Positions 1-10,097 of a stretch of DNA of 64,000 nucleotides are shown here, one piece after another. Under the pieces are notes generated by a model. The model ran no database searches. It was not told where the DNA came from and saw only the letters and a list, made by a program, of their open reading frames with translations. Location of the stretch: positions 62,001 to 126,000 of the forward strand of contig JAGTRW010000006.1 in the NCBI GenBank assembly GCA_018262095.1, given 5' to 3'. The translations under genes were made by a program, and so were the position numbers. The stretch comes from Pseudomonadota bacterium (GTDB lineage: Bacteria > Pseudomonadota > Gammaproteobacteria > Burkholderiales > Rhodocyclaceae). The first letter of the stretch is position 1, and the number at the start of each line of letters is the position of its first letter.

Positions 1-404
1 AATCGACCGTCCGCGTGGCGCCGCACGTAGAGTCCCTGGGTGGCGGCGGGGCCAACCCGGCCATCCGCTTCGAAGGCGACGCGAATTCCCGATGCCTTGG
101 GCAAGCGCTGCAGCGCGCGTTCCATCATCTCGAACCAGACCGTTCGATCCTTTGGCGACCATTGCTGGATCTCGTCGGCCAGGGCCATCGCCTGCTGCCT
201 GGTGGCTCTGATGTCAGCGTCGCTGCGGCTGACCGTGGTGTCCAGATAATTGTCGATCTCGCGGATCTGCTGAGCGAACAGCGCTTGCCTTTCGATACTG
301 ATCACGAACGGCAGGATCGTCAGAAAAATGGCGGCCGTGCACACCAGCGCGAGAACGGTGAACCGGGTCTTGAGCTGGCGCGGCAGGAATCGTTCAAAAC
401 CCAT
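1..404 (-). CDS. N-terminus of a membrane-bound sensor protein (cut by the window edge)
   Basis: The first 134 residues are present and the gene runs off the left edge. A short basic segment is followed by one clear membrane helix (about residues 17-38, rich in V, L, A, I and F) and then by a predicted periplasmic helical domain with no stop codon. This layout is typical of the sensory half of a histidine kinase, diguanylate cyclase or chemoreceptor, but the output domain lies outside the window, so the type cannot be decided. The ATG lies 10 bases after the stop of the TAXI binding protein, so it is probably the third gene of that operon and may receive its signal from the upstream binding proteins. 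Confidence 0.7.
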   Translation of the reverse strand, partial: MGFERFLPRQLKTRFTVLALVCTAAIFLTILPFVISIERQALFAQQIREIDNYLDTTVSRSDADIRATRQQAMALADEIQQWSPKDRTVWFEMMERALQRLPKASGIRVAFEADGRVGPAATQGLYVRRHADGR

Positions 405-414
405 GATCAGTTGC

Positions 415-1803
415 CTACGCTCGAGCCTTGGCGTTGTCGCGCAGGCGATTGATGATCTGCGTACGGACCAGGTTGAGCGCGCTCTTCATGGTGTAGAGCC
501 GGTTGATTTCTACCGACGAAATCCAGCTCCCGGTGGTCTCGGCATCGAGCGCGTTCAGTTGATCGACGAGCGTTTGCAGCTCGCCATTGGTGCGAGATTC
601 CGCCGCGCTTTGCTCGATCCTTTGAATGTCGCTATAGGCGTCGCTGATCAGCAGCACCGATCGCATGTGCCGATAGCTTGGGAACAGTTTCAAGAGCGGA
701 TAAATGACGGCGATCGATCCGACGATCAGAAACCAGAGTCGATCGACGTAATTGACCAGCCACAGCGGCAGACTGTCCTTGAAAGCCGGCGGGCCTTCCT
801 CGTAAAATCGTTTGGCGATCGGGCTCAGCGGTACCGCGTGATCGATGTAGGCGGGGAAAAACTCGGGGTCGGCGAAGAACTGATCGATCTCGTTGCCGAT
901 CCTGTCGGCGGCCAGCAGAAAGATCTGCTGAACGACCGGATGCATGTCGTCCTCGACCAGCAAGGTAACCGTCGAGGCCAGCATCTGGATGTCGTGCGTC
1001 GGATTGTGCGCCTGCAGGTCGAGCGAGCCCATCGGGATCGAAACGGTCTTGAGGAAGGGCAGCTTTTTGACATACGCCGGCGCGTAGGCGAAGTTGGCGA
1101 TGTGCAGATCTTTCTGGGCCAGCAGTTTTTGCACGACCTGCCCGTCGATGCCGTCCATCAGGAACATCGCGTCGATCTCGCCGCCGATCAGCTTGTCTGC
1201 GGCAACCTGGCTGGTGGCCTTGAGCAGGTTGTCTCGCCCCTCGAGAGCGATGCCACTGAGCGCCAGCAGTTTCTTGATCATGATCTGCTCGGCGCTGCCG
1301 TCGAGGCCGACGGCGACGCGCTTGCCGGCAAGGTCGTTCAAAAGCTCCTTGTCCTCGAACTCGGGGCCGCGATAGAACAGCCACAGCGGCACGTACTCGA
1401 CGCTGCCCAGCGAGAGCAGATGCGGAAATTTGCCCTTGGCGGCAACTCCGCCGACCATTAGCGCCGCATTGGCCAGCTCATCCTTGTCGGCGAGCTCGGC
1501 CAGGCTGGCTGCTGATCCCGCGGTATAGATGAGGTGCAGGTCGATCCCCTCTTCGGCAAAGAGCGGGACGAATTTCTCGCCGAGCATGCCGAATACCGAG
1601 CCTTTCTGGCCGACCGCGAGGTAGACGTCTTCCGGCGGCAAAGGCCGCGTGAACGCGACCAGGATCGCCAGGCCGGCGAGCAGCACCAGGATCCACTTCC
1701 ATTCGCCTTTGATCAGTCCGGCCCAGGCATCGAGTTCCTGGGTCAGCGATTCGCGGGTATGGCGAACCAGCGAGGGATGTTTTTGGCTTGGCTTTTTGCT
1801 CAT
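415..1803 (-). CDS. TAXI-family (TRAP-associated) solute-binding protein
   Basis: 462 residues. The protein has an N-terminal membrane helix (about 35-52), a periplasmic TAXI-type binding fold (with the GQKGSVFG and YTAGSAASLAEL segments typical of the family's first lobe) and a second membrane helix near residue 365 followed by a cytoplasmic tail. The C-terminal helix is seen in the longer, membrane-tethered members of the TAXI family. ATG at 1803 is preferred to an in-frame GTG nine bases upstream, although neither has a strong ribosome binding site. No TRAP membrane subunit lies nearby; the gene sits between another binding protein and a membrane sensor, which points to ligand sensing rather than transport. 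The ligand is unknown. Confidence 0.85.
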   Translation of the reverse strand: MSKKPSQKHPSLVRHTRESLTQELDAWAGLIKGEWKWILVLLAGLAILVAFTRPLPPEDVYLAVGQKGSVFGMLGEKFVPLFAEEGIDLHLIYTAGSAASLAELADKDELANAALMVGGVAAKGKFPHLLSLGSVEYVPLWLFYRGPEFEDKELLNDLAGKRVAVGLDGSAEQIMIKKLLALSGIALEGRDNLLKATSQVAADKLIGGEIDAMFLMDGIDGQVVQKLLAQKDLHIANFAYAPAYVKKLPFLKTVSIPMGSLDLQAHNPTHDIQMLASTVTLLVEDDMHPVVQQIFLLAADRIGNEIDQFFADPEFFPAYIDHAVPLSPIAKRFYEEGPPAFKDSLPLWLVNYVDRLWFLIVGSIAVIYPLLKLFPSYRHMRSVLLISDAYSDIQRIEQSAAESRTNGELQTLVDQLNALDAETTGSWISSVEINRLYTMKSALNLVRTQIINRLRDNAKARA

Positions 1804-1854
1804 GCGTTGCACCGGTCGTAGGATTAATCGGAATGCTCAACTGCTCGTCGGTGT

Positions 1855-2718
1855 TTACGGATTGAGGCGCACCCAGTCGGCGACCGTCTTGTTGGTGATT
1901 CCTGATTCGAGCAGCGCACGGTCGATCTCGCCGCGCTGTTTCAGAATTTTCAAACCCTTTTGCAGCGCCGCAAAAACGGCGCGGCTCTGTGGGGCGTCCT
2001 TGTTGATGAAGAAGTGGCGGGTTCCCTCAAGCGCGATCTTGACGCCCGGGATTGGATAAAGCCGTACGCCCTGTTCTTCGATCGACAGCTCAGGCGAACT
2101 TGAGAAATCCTGCAAGGTGAAATTGGCGCGACCGGCCTCGACCATCTTGAATTGCGATGCGCGTGTCGGCGCGGAATAGAGGCTGGCGAGATTGAGGCCG
2201 GAAAGCGTGGTCCAATCGATTTCCCAGTTCTTGTCGCTCACCGCGCTGAGCTTCTTGAGGTCGTCGCGGGACTTGACGCTCAAACGCTTTTGCTTCTCCT
2301 TGGTGACATAGAGGCCTTTCTCGTAGACCCCCTGCGCGATGACCACGTCGGATTCGAGGACGTGATCGCTGAGTTCCTTGTAGTAGACATGCCACTGTGC
2401 GCTGCCGCTGCTCAGTGCGCTGCCGTTATGGGCGGACGCGCGCGCGCGTGGCGAATTGGGGACGACGAAGTCCTCGAAAACGGCGTCGACGCCGCCGAGC
2501 AGGACCGCCTTGCGAAACAGCACGTGCTCGACCGGGGCGATCGAGTCGAGGTCAGGCGAGTTGTAGTTGTTGATTTCAAGCGCGCTGCGTCCGTTGAGGA
2601 AGGCATCGACTTTCTGCTTCTCGATCGGCGTGATCGCCGATTTGATCGAAAGCGGTGCGGCAACAAGCGAGGCGCCGGCGACGAGCATCAGCAAGCAGAA
2701 CCGCAGCGCGTGTTTCAC
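1855..2718 (-). CDS. Periplasmic solute-binding-like protein
   Basis: 287 residues with a Sec signal peptide (basic start, hydrophobic core, cleavage near AAPLS) and a mature domain that reads as a family-3-like extracellular solute-binding fold. The ligand cannot be predicted. GTG at 2718 is chosen because AGGGGA stands eight bases upstream and the signal peptide starts there. It is the first gene of a likely operon: 42 bases separate it from the TAXI protein, which is followed by the sensor. Two unrelated binding proteins in front of one sensor suggest a periplasmic signalling relay, but this is inference. It could also simply be an orphan amino-acid-type binding protein. Confidence 0.7.
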   Translation of the reverse strand: MKHALRFCLLMLVAGASLVAAPLSIKSAITPIEKQKVDAFLNGRSALEINNYNSPDLDSIAPVEHVLFRKAVLLGGVDAVFEDFVVPNSPRARASAHNGSALSSGSAQWHVYYKELSDHVLESDVVIAQGVYEKGLYVTKEKQKRLSVKSRDDLKKLSAVSDKNWEIDWTTLSGLNLASLYSAPTRASQFKMVEAGRANFTLQDFSSSPELSIEEQGVRLYPIPGVKIALEGTRHFFINKDAPQSRAVFAALQKGLKILKQRGEIDRALLESGITNKTVADWVRLNP

Positions 2719-2874
2719 GATCGAAATCCCCTGTCTGCAACCCGAAATATCGTACCAAGGGCTTGTGCCCCTTTTCTCTTGGCCACCGATCTGGCCTTGG
2801 ATTGACTCCTGGCCTTTCCGCAGTCAGTTGGCGAAGTATAGTCCGCCAGCGCCGACGGCCGTCAACCGCAGGGC

Positions 2875-2897
2875 GCTGCCGATTCCTCGGCAGGCGC
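2875..2897 (-). terminator. Hairpin after the dctP-like gene
   Basis: A perfect 7-bp stem (CTGCCGA, loop TTCC, TCGGCAG) lies about 25 bases beyond the stop codon of the DctP-like gene on the minus strand and can be extended past one bulge. No T-run follows, so it is only terminator-like. Confidence 0.35.
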
Positions 2898-2921
2898 CGC
2901 GGGAAGATCGCCCGATTCGCG

Positions 2922-3896
2922 TCATTGCTGCTTTGCCGCGGCAATGACCTTCTTGACGAAATCGCCGATTTCGCCGTGACTCCATTTTTCCTTGACCAAT
3001 TCAGCGGCCGGGAGAAATGCCGCCGAATCGGTGTAATTCATGATGATGCCGGTCGTCTTGAGCTTGAAAACCTGCCGCTCGTCTTCCTTGAGCATCAGTT
3101 CACGATGATAATGCGTCGCCTCCAGTGTCGCCGCGCGCAGCACGCCACGCTCGCGGTCGTCGAGCTTGTCCCAGGTGATCTTGCTGATGACAAACGGCGT
3201 CATCGTATACATGTGCGACGTAAAGGTCAGGTACTTCTGCACCTCGTAAAGCTTTCCCGTATAGATGTTCGATAGCGGATTCTCCTGGCCGTCGACCTCG
3301 CCGCTCTTGAGCGCCTCGTGGAGTTTTGAGAACTTTATGCTCACTGGCTGCGCGCCCAGCGCCTGCAGGAAATCGACGGTCATCGGATCGGACGGCGTGC
3401 GTATCTTCAAGCCCTTCAATTCGGCGGGGCCGAAAAGCGGACGCTTGGAGTTGGTCATTTGCCGGAAACCGTTGTCCCAGTAGCTCAGAACGATCAATCC
3501 CTGATCTGCCGACAGCCGCGCCAACTCCTTGCCGACCGGCCCTTCGAGAACATTCCAGGCGCCGATCAGCGAATGAAATAGATAGGGCAGGCCGAATGCG
3601 GAATATTGAGGAACGACTGCCGATAGCGGGCCGGTCGAATTGGCCGAAATGTCGAGTCGGCCTTCGCGTAGCGCGGTCACCATCTCGGCATCGTCACCGG
3701 CTTTCGCCGAAGGGAAAATCGTGATCTTCAACGTTCCCTTGCTGAGCGAGGCCACCTGCTGCGCAAACCTGACGGCGGTCAAATGCCGCGGACTCTCCTC
3801 GGCGGAGCCATGGCCCAGGGTCAGTGTTTTCTGTGCCTGGCTGGTGGGCGCCCACAAGGCAAGAAACAAGACCGCGAGGAGTGCAATGGGATTCAT
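2922..3896 (-). CDS. dctP: TRAP transporter periplasmic C4-dicarboxylate-type binding protein
   Basis: 324 residues. A typical Sec signal peptide (cleavage after SQAQ) precedes a full DctP-fold domain. The segment LKGLKIRTPSDP and the downstream EVDGQENPL are family landmarks; the arginine of the first (near residue 170) normally holds the substrate carboxylate. ATG at 3896 starts the signal peptide; an earlier TTG is rejected. DctQ and DctM are not adjacent here, but a DctQM pair without a binding protein lies at 38.0-39.8 kb, so the two loci could form one transporter. Expected substrate: a C4-dicarboxylate or another organic acid. Confidence 0.9.
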   Translation of the reverse strand: MNPIALLAVLFLALWAPTSQAQKTLTLGHGSAEESPRHLTAVRFAQQVASLSKGTLKITIFPSAKAGDDAEMVTALREGRLDISANSTGPLSAVVPQYSAFGLPYLFHSLIGAWNVLEGPVGKELARLSADQGLIVLSYWDNGFRQMTNSKRPLFGPAELKGLKIRTPSDPMTVDFLQALGAQPVSIKFSKLHEALKSGEVDGQENPLSNIYTGKLYEVQKYLTFTSHMYTMTPFVISKITWDKLDDRERGVLRAATLEATHYHRELMLKEDERQVFKLKTTGIIMNYTDSAAFLPAAELVKEKWSHGEIGDFVKKVIAAAKQQ

Positions 3897-4137
3897 GGGT
3901 CGGCTCGATTCCAATAAAGGTGTCGAAAATGCGCCAGGTCAAAGCGGCGCGACGCTGCGAGGTGCTCATGATACATGGCCTGCCGGCGAACGAGACAGGT
4001 CGATTTATGGGCGCGCTCGACAGAAACCGGTCACGCGCCTATCATGCTTGCCCCGCCGTCGCGGTCAATCGCGGCGCACCCCGCACGCCATCGCGCGGCG
4101 AGCGGCAAGAAACGATATCGCCAAGGAGAAATTGAAA

Positions 4138-4728
4138 GTGGAAGTCAAAGCGGAAACGATCGCCCAACCGAAGGCTGTGGCGAAGCGTCACCCGCGCGCG
4201 CTGCGTGTCCTGCACTGGCTGATCGCCGCGCTGATCATCGCTGCGCTGGTCTTTGGCACCTTCATCATGGCGCGCCTGCCCAATAGCGACCCCGGCAAGC
4301 CTTTCGCGCTGCTCAAGCACATGCTCACCGGAACGGTGATTTTCGGCCTGAGCGTCGCCAGGCTGCTGGTCCGCGCGAAAGCGCCTCGTCTGGCGCCGAT
4401 GTCGTCGGGGATGGCGTGGGCCGACCGCATCGTGCCGCTGGTGCACCGGGTTTTCGACGCGCTGGTGCTGCTGATGATCGGCAGCGGCCTGGTCATGGCG
4501 CTGGTGAGCGGCCTGCCGCAGACCGTTTTCCTTGGTCGCGGCGCGCTGCCCGAGCATCTGGACCCGGCCCTGCTGCACGCGCTGCACGTCTTCGTCGCCA
4601 GGTTGCTGGCCGCCGTCCTCGCGTTGCACGTCGCCGGCGCTTTCTACCATCAGTTCGTGCTGCGCGACGGACTGATCTCGCGCATGTCGCTACGCGCCAT
4701 GCGCCGGCTCGACGGCGCCGTGTCCTGA
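4138..4728 (+). CDS. Cytochrome b561 family membrane protein
   Basis: 196 residues, four membrane helices, di-haem b-type cytochrome fold that moves electrons between the quinone pool and periplasmic partners. Candidate haem ligands are the histidines in VLHWL, LLKHML, LHALH and ALHVAG. GTG at 4138 is chosen because AAGGAG at 4123-4128 stands nine bases upstream; the much longer open frame before it lies in the divergent intergenic region and has no family similarity. It stands alone between the divergent dctP-like gene and a hybrid kinase, and its electron partner is unknown. Confidence 0.85.
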   Translation: MEVKAETIAQPKAVAKRHPRALRVLHWLIAALIIAALVFGTFIMARLPNSDPGKPFALLKHMLTGTVIFGLSVARLLVRAKAPRLAPMSSGMAWADRIVPLVHRVFDALVLLMIGSGLVMALVSGLPQTVFLGRGALPEHLDPALLHALHVFVARLLAAVLALHVAGAFYHQFVLRDGLISRMSLRAMRRLDGAVS

Positions 4729-4826
4729 AGCCCTTGCGTTCGGCAAAACAGGCGACTCAGTTCGACGCAATCCGACTAGAATTGCGCTAGCAGCCTTTGC
4801 CTGCGTTCAACCGCGGAGTGTTTCTG

Positions 4827-7800
4827 ATGAGCAGTACGAGCGTTGTGGCCAAGAGCAGGCTCTATTGGCTTGCTTTGTCGCTGGCCAGTCCCGCGGCCTA
4901 CGCTCTGGAACGATTTCTGCCTGCCCCGCTTGCCAAGCAAATCACTGACTGGGCCTTGCCTTCATTGATCGTCCTGGTGCTCGCCTTGGGCGTTTGCTAT
5001 TACCTCTTTTCGATCAACCGAAAGCTCAGGCAGGCGCAGACGACGCTGCAGGAAAGCGAAGAGCGCTTCCGGACCTTGAGCGACTCGTCCTTTGGCGGCA
5101 TCTTCATTCACGAACACGGCGTCATTCTTGAATGCAACCGGGGGTTGGCAGAGATGACCGGGTTTCGCCGTGACGAACTGATCGGCATGAACGGCTTCGA
5201 CCTGATCGCGCCAGAAGCGCTCGATACCGTGTTGGACCATATTCGTCGAGGAACCGACGGCGGCTACGAAGCGCTCGGCGTGCGCCAGGACGGGGCGCGC
5301 TACGACCTGGCGATCCGCGGCAAGAGTGTGCGCTACAACGGTCGCGAGGTGAGGGTCGTCGAGTTTCGCGACGTCAGCGAACGCAAACATGCGGAAGATC
5401 TGATCAAAAACACGCTGCGCTTTCAGCAAGTGCTGATGGACTCGATCCCGTCGCCCATCTTCTACAAGGATGAGCAGTGCATCTATAGCGGTTGCAACAA
5501 GGCTTTCGAGCAATACGTCGGGCTCCCGTCGGCGCAACTCATCGGCAAGAAAGCTTCCGACCTGGCGCCGGCCGATCTGGCGCAAAGGTACGAGCAGGCG
5601 GATCGCGAGCTGCTCGACAAGCAGGGGGTTCAAAGCTACGAATCGTCGGTCGTTTTTGCCGATGGATCGCGCCACGACGTGATCTTCAGCAAGGCCACTT
5701 TTACCAATAGCGAAGGCAAGGTCGCTGGGATCATCGGTGTCATGCTCGACATCACCGAACGCAAACGCGCCGAGGAAAAGATCTACGAACTTAACCGCAA
5801 TTTCGTTGCTTTCCTTGAAAGTACCAACGACTTCATTTACTTCAAGGACCTCGACAGCCGCATCCGCTTTTGCAGCCAAACCATGGCCGATATCACCGGA
5901 CACCGGCATTGGCGCGACCTGATCGGCAAGCACGACCGCGATATTTTCCCGCCAGACACGGCGCAGATTTACTACGAAGAGGAATTGCCGATCTTTGGCA
6001 GAGGCCAATCCTTGCTCAACAAGGTCGACCCTTACTATGACGCAGCCGGCAACAAGCGCTGGGTCAGCACCAACAAGTGGCCCTTGTTCGACGATGACGG
6101 CAAGGTGGCCGGCCTGTTCGGCGTCAGTACCGACATTACCGAACGCCGACAGGCCGAGGCTGAGCTGGCGCAACACCGCCACCACCTTGAAGCGCTGGTG
6201 CGCTCGCGCACCGCCGACCTGGAAATCGCCAACGCGTCGCTGAGCCTGGCCAAACAAGCCGCCGAAGCCGCAAATGTCGCCAAGAGCGCCTTTCTGGCCA
6301 ATATGTCGCACGAAATCCGCACGCCGCTCAACGCCATCATCGGCCTGACCCATCTCTTGCGCCGGGCGGCGCCGACACCCGAACAGGTCGACCGGCTGAG
6401 CAAGATCGATACGGCCGGCCATCACCTCCTGTCAGTCATCAACGATATCCTCGATATCTCCAAGATCGAGGCCGGCAAGCTGCAGCTTGAGCACACCAAC
6501 TTCGCGCTCAACGCCATCCTCGACCACGTCAGTTCGTTGATCGCCGACCAGGCGAGCGCCAAGGGCCTCGCCATCGACATCGACCCCGATGGCGTACCGA
6601 CCTGGTTGCGCGGCGACCCGACCCGCTTGCGCCAGGCGCTGTTCAATTACACCAGCAATGCGATCAAATTTACCGAGCAGGGTGTCATCCATCTGCGCGC
6701 GCTTCTTTTGGCGAACGACGGCGACGAGTTTCTGGTGCGCTTCGAGGTTGAGGATTCGGGAATCGGCATCAGTTCCGAGCAATTGCCCGGCCTGTTCAAC
6801 GCCTTCGAGCAGGCCGATGCCTCGACCACCCGGAAATTCGGCGGCACCGGTCTGGGCTTGGCGATCACCCGCCATCTGGCCGGGCTGATGGGCGGCGAAG
6901 CCGGCGCCGAAAGCGTTCCGGGGGTCGGCAGTACCTTCTGGTTTACGGCGCGGCTGCAGCGCGGCAGCGGGGTCATGCCGGTTGCCCCGGCGGCCCGGCT
7001 TGAGGATGCCGAGGCCGAGCTGAGGCGGCGTCATGGCGGCGCTCAGATTCTGCTGGCCGAAGACAACGCGATCAACCGGGAAGTCGCTCTCGAATTGCTG
7101 CACGGCGCCGGCCTGGCGGTCGATACGGCGGTCGATGGCCAGCAGGCGGTGTGCCTGGCGCGCGACACCGACTACGCGCTGATCCTGATGGACGTGCAGA
7201 TGCCCCATATGGACGGTCTTGAAGCGACGCGTGCCATCCGCGCGCTGCCCGGCCGCGCGGCGACGCCGATTCTGGCGATGACCGCCAACGCTTTCGACGA
7301 AGACCGCAGAGCGTGCCAGAGCGCTGGCATGAACGATTTCGTCGCCAAGCCGGTCAATCCCGAGATCCTCTACGCGGCGCTGCTCAAGTGGCTGCCGGCC
7401 GCCGCCTCGGCGGCGACGAGCGCGCCGGCCAGCGGCGCGGATGCCCCGGCGCTGCCCGACGCCGATGCGTGGCGGCGTCGTTTGGCCGGCGTTGCCGGAC
7501 TCGACGTCGAACGTGGCGTGGCGATGCTGCGCGGCAATACGGCAAAATACGTGCAGATGCTGAGCCTGTTTACCGAGATCCACGCCGACGACGCCAGGTG
7601 TCTTGCCGAGAGCCTGGCGGCAGGTGATCTGGCGGCGCTCAAGGCGCGCGCTCACACGCTCAAGGGAACGGCCGGCAACCTCGGTGCGACACGGCTTTCC
7701 GAGGCCGCCGGAAGTCTCCTGGCGGCCATCGTCGGGTCTGCCGCAGCGGCGGTGATCGAGCGCGACGGCGCCGTGCTGATCGACGAACTGAGCGCTTTCA

Positions 7801-7841
7801 TCGCGCAGGTCCGCCTGGCCTTGGAGGCGTCCGGGAACTGA
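4827..7841 (+). CDS. Hybrid sensor histidine kinase with PAS, REC and HPt domains
   Basis: 1004 residues. Two N-terminal membrane helices (about 12-30 and 44-63) are followed by three PAS segments (about 80-190, 195-320, 325-440), a HisKA domain with phosphoacceptor His495 in SHEIRTP, an HATPase domain with DSGIGIS and GTGLGLA boxes, a receiver with Asp789 in LMDVQMP, and a C-terminal HPt domain with His943 in AHTLKG. The whole phosphorelay is thus in one chain and should pass phosphate to a separate regulator that is not adjacent. ATG at 4827 has CGGAG upstream; an earlier in-frame TTG is rejected. Signal unknown. The inner-membrane location follows from the two helices. Confidence 0.93.
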   Translation: MSSTSVVAKSRLYWLALSLASPAAYALERFLPAPLAKQITDWALPSLIVLVLALGVCYYLFSINRKLRQAQTTLQESEERFRTLSDSSFGGIFIHEHGVILECNRGLAEMTGFRRDELIGMNGFDLIAPEALDTVLDHIRRGTDGGYEALGVRQDGARYDLAIRGKSVRYNGREVRVVEFRDVSERKHAEDLIKNTLRFQQVLMDSIPSPIFYKDEQCIYSGCNKAFEQYVGLPSAQLIGKKASDLAPADLAQRYEQADRELLDKQGVQSYESSVVFADGSRHDVIFSKATFTNSEGKVAGIIGVMLDITERKRAEEKIYELNRNFVAFLESTNDFIYFKDLDSRIRFCSQTMADITGHRHWRDLIGKHDRDIFPPDTAQIYYEEELPIFGRGQSLLNKVDPYYDAAGNKRWVSTNKWPLFDDDGKVAGLFGVSTDITERRQAEAELAQHRHHLEALVRSRTADLEIANASLSLAKQAAEAANVAKSAFLANMSHEIRTPLNAIIGLTHLLRRAAPTPEQVDRLSKIDTAGHHLLSVINDILDISKIEAGKLQLEHTNFALNAILDHVSSLIADQASAKGLAIDIDPDGVPTWLRGDPTRLRQALFNYTSNAIKFTEQGVIHLRALLLANDGDEFLVRFEVEDSGIGISSEQLPGLFNAFEQADASTTRKFGGTGLGLAITRHLAGLMGGEAGAESVPGVGSTFWFTARLQRGSGVMPVAPAARLEDAEAELRRRHGGAQILLAEDNAINREVALELLHGAGLAVDTAVDGQQAVCLARDTDYALILMDVQMPHMDGLEATRAIRALPGRAATPILAMTANAFDEDRRACQSAGMNDFVAKPVNPEILYAALLKWLPAAASAATSAPASGADAPALPDADAWRRRLAGVAGLDVERGVAMLRGNTAKYVQMLSLFTEIHADDARCLAESLAAGDLAALKARAHTLKGTAGNLGATRLSEAAGSLLAAIVGSAAAAVIERDGAVLIDELSAFIAQVRLALEASGN

Positions 7842-7983
7842 TCTCCGGTCCGGTTTTGCAAACTGCTGCGGCCGGCAACGCGATGCGGTCGTCCAACAGC
7901 GCCTTGCGGGCAGGAAGCCGCACTGCGGTCAGCGGAAAATATCCGGGCTTGAACGCGCTGTCACCAAATCGCCCGTTGCGCGT

Positions 7984-7992
7984 TGGTATACT
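7984..7992 (+). promoter_or_regulatory. Extended -10 promoter element before the glycine-zipper gene
   Basis: TGGTATACT forms an extended -10 (TGn plus TATACT), 38 bases before the ATG at 8031. No good -35 is visible at the right spacing, as expected for extended -10 promoters. Confidence 0.45.
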
Positions 7993-8030
7993 GAACTGTC
8001 TTTTCGAACCTGTTCAAGGAGTCTGTGTTC

Positions 8031-8615
8031 ATGAAACCTCTGTCGATTTTCGCGCTGATGTGGCTTGCCGCGAGTCAGCTTTCCTTTGCCGCCAGCGATC
8101 AAGGCACGCCGTCAGCCAAGGAGGTTGAAGCAACCTACGCGGCCGACAAGAAGCTCTGCGCCGAGGAAGCCGATTCCGGCGCGCGCATGCAGTGTCTCAG
8201 AGACGCCAAAGAGCAACACACCAAGGGGCTGGCCGCAGCCAAGGCCTCGGCGCCTGCCGGCAAGACCTCAAGCGAACCGGCGTGTCCCGATTGCGGCAAG
8301 GTGCTTGGCGTCAATGTGATCGAGAAGAAAGGCGAAGGCGGCGCCCTGGGTTTGATCGCCGGCGGCGTCGTCGGCGGGCTGCTCGGCAACCAGGTCGGCG
8401 GCGGCCGCGGCAATACGCTGGCGACGATCGCCGGCGCAGCGGGCGGCGCCTACGCGGGCAAAAAAGTCGAGGAGAACGTCAAGAGCGGCAACGTCTGGTC
8501 GGTCCGGGTGCGCTTCAACAACGGACAGGAGCATTCTTTCGAATTCGACCACGATCCGCACTTTGTCGCCGGCGATCCGGTCATGAGGTCGGGCAATACG
8601 ATAGCGCCGCGCTAG
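8031..8615 (+). CDS. Glycine-zipper 2TM domain envelope protein
   Basis: 194 residues. Signal peptide (cleavage near FAASD), then a charged Cys-containing stretch, a CPDCG pair, and a glycine-zipper 2TM segment (about 106-150, with repeated GG-V-GG-LLG spacing) as in SlyB and related outer-membrane proteins. There is no lipobox, so this one is probably not a lipoprotein. The ATG at 8031 has AAGGAG at 8015-8020; an in-frame GTG six bases earlier is too close to it. Monocistronic and convergent with the MFS gene. The precise role in the envelope cannot be told from sequence. Confidence 0.8.
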   Translation: MKPLSIFALMWLAASQLSFAASDQGTPSAKEVEATYAADKKLCAEEADSGARMQCLRDAKEQHTKGLAAAKASAPAGKTSSEPACPDCGKVLGVNVIEKKGEGGALGLIAGGVVGGLLGNQVGGGRGNTLATIAGAAGGAYAGKKVEENVKSGNVWSVRVRFNNGQEHSFEFDHDPHFVAGDPVMRSGNTIAPR

Positions 8616-8725
8616 CCGTTGATCAGCGATTTTATATTTGACGTTAGTGGCGGCCCGGCCGAAGCCGTTCCTTTTTCGCTCGACGGTTCGGGGGGCGAAA
8701 GCTGCCAAGGATATCTTCACGACCG

Positions 8726-10000
8726 CTATCTCTTGTCATCAGTTCTCCGCCAGAAGCGCACGGCAAATGCCGCCAGGGCAGACAGGGTGGCCATACCGGT
8801 CACTGCCGTCCATCCCCACCCCGCCAGCAGGGCGCTGCCGAGCGCGGCGCCCGCCGCCATTCCGACGAACATACTGACAAAGAGCACCGCGTTGAGACGA
8901 CTGCGCGCCCCGGGTTCGATGCCATAGACGATGGTCTGGTGCGCGATCAGCGCGGTTTGAACGCCGAGATCGAAGCCGACGGTGCCGATCCCGAGCAGCC
9001 ACAATTGGGTTGTCGGCGAGACAAAGGGGGCGAGGCACATCGTGGCGAAGAAGAGTGCCGTCAGCCCGGTGCCCAGGCGAGCCACCAGTTCTGGTCCGCG
9101 GCGGTCGGCCAAGTGGCCGGCCAGCGGCGCAGCCAAGGCCCCGGCCGCACCAGCCAGGCCAAAGGCGCCGGCTACCGCGCTACCCATGTGGAACGGCTCG
9201 GCATGAAGCATCACCGCCAGCGTTGACCAGAATGCACTGAAACCGATCGACAACAATCCCTGGGCCAAGGCCGCGCGGCGCAGTGAGGCGTGGCGGCGCA
9301 AGAGGTCGAACAGCGAACCGAGCAACGCCGGGTAGCTCATGGTCGTGGTCGGCGCGAAACGTGGCAGGCCGCGCCAGGCCGCGATGCCAACGATGGCCAT
9401 GCCGGCGGCCGCCAGGACGAACATCGTGCGCCAGCCGAAGTGTTCGGCAACAAAGCCGCTGACCACCCGCGAGAGCAGGATGCCCAAGAGCAGGCCGGTC
9501 ATCACCGTGCCGACGACCTTTCCTCGTCGGGATGCCGGCGCCAAGGTCGCCGCGGCCGGAACGATGTCTTGCGCGAGGGTGGCGGTCAGGCCAATCGCCA
9601 GACTGGCAGCGAGCAGGATATCGAGAGACGGCGCGACAGCGGCCGTCAGCAGCGACAGCACCAACAAGGCGGCTTTGATGAGAATAATGTGGCGGCGGTC
9701 GTGACGATCGCCCAAGGGCGCGAGCAACAGGATGCCCAGGGCGTAGCCGAGCTGGGTCAGGGTCGGCACAAAGCCGATATCCAGAGCGCTGACGCCGATG
9801 TCCGTTGCCAGGATGCCGAGCATCGGCTGACTGTAGTAGAGCGAGGCCACGGCCAAGCCGGCGCCGATCGCGAGCAGCAGAACCAGGCCCGGCGAGGGCG
9901 CGAGACTAGCCCGTGCAGCGGGCGTCGATGGGGAGGCGACTTCGCTCGTCTCTGGGCGCAGCGAAGCACATTGACCATGCGAATTTTGGATAGCCGTCAT
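8726..10000 (-). CDS. MFS transporter, probable drug or metabolite exporter
   Basis: 424 residues with twelve predicted membrane helices and the GDRHDRRH loop between helices 2 and 3 that marks the major facilitator superfamily; a second GHLADRRG copy lies in the second half. It resembles the AraJ-like (COG2814) exporters. The ATG at 10000 is supported by GAGGAG seven bases upstream. It is divergent from a LysR gene with 97 bases between the starts, the usual arrangement for a regulator that controls its neighbour. Substrate unknown. Confidence 0.88.
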   Translation of the reverse strand: MTAIQNSHGQCASLRPETSEVASPSTPAARASLAPSPGLVLLLAIGAGLAVASLYYSQPMLGILATDIGVSALDIGFVPTLTQLGYALGILLLAPLGDRHDRRHIILIKAALLVLSLLTAAVAPSLDILLAASLAIGLTATLAQDIVPAAATLAPASRRGKVVGTVMTGLLLGILLSRVVSGFVAEHFGWRTMFVLAAAGMAIVGIAAWRGLPRFAPTTTMSYPALLGSLFDLLRRHASLRRAALAQGLLSIGFSAFWSTLAVMLHAEPFHMGSAVAGAFGLAGAAGALAAPLAGHLADRRGPELVARLGTGLTALFFATMCLAPFVSPTTQLWLLGIGTVGFDLGVQTALIAHQTIVYGIEPGARSRLNAVLFVSMFVGMAAGAALGSALLAGWGWTAVTGMATLSALAAFAVRFWRRTDDKR

Positions 10001-10097
10001 TTCTTTCTCCTCGGTGTTTGTTGATGGGAGAGAGTCTGACGCCCATTAACCCGCCACGGTAGTATCGCGCCGCGAAGTATTGTTATACATTGGACGC

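Noticed and set aside
3640-4137. Upstream extension of the cytochrome b561 frame
   Set aside because: It overlaps the divergent dctP start; AAGGAG just before GTG 4138 and the family N-terminus place the start there.
7958-7964. CTGTCAC as a PHO box before the glycine-zipper gene
   Set aside because: No further unit at 11-bp distance on either side; a single heptamer is not evidence.
8655-8695. Terminator between the glycine-zipper and MFS genes
   Set aside because: The CCGAAGCCGT/ACGGTTCGG stem has a bulge and a long loop without a clean T-run; too weak to list.
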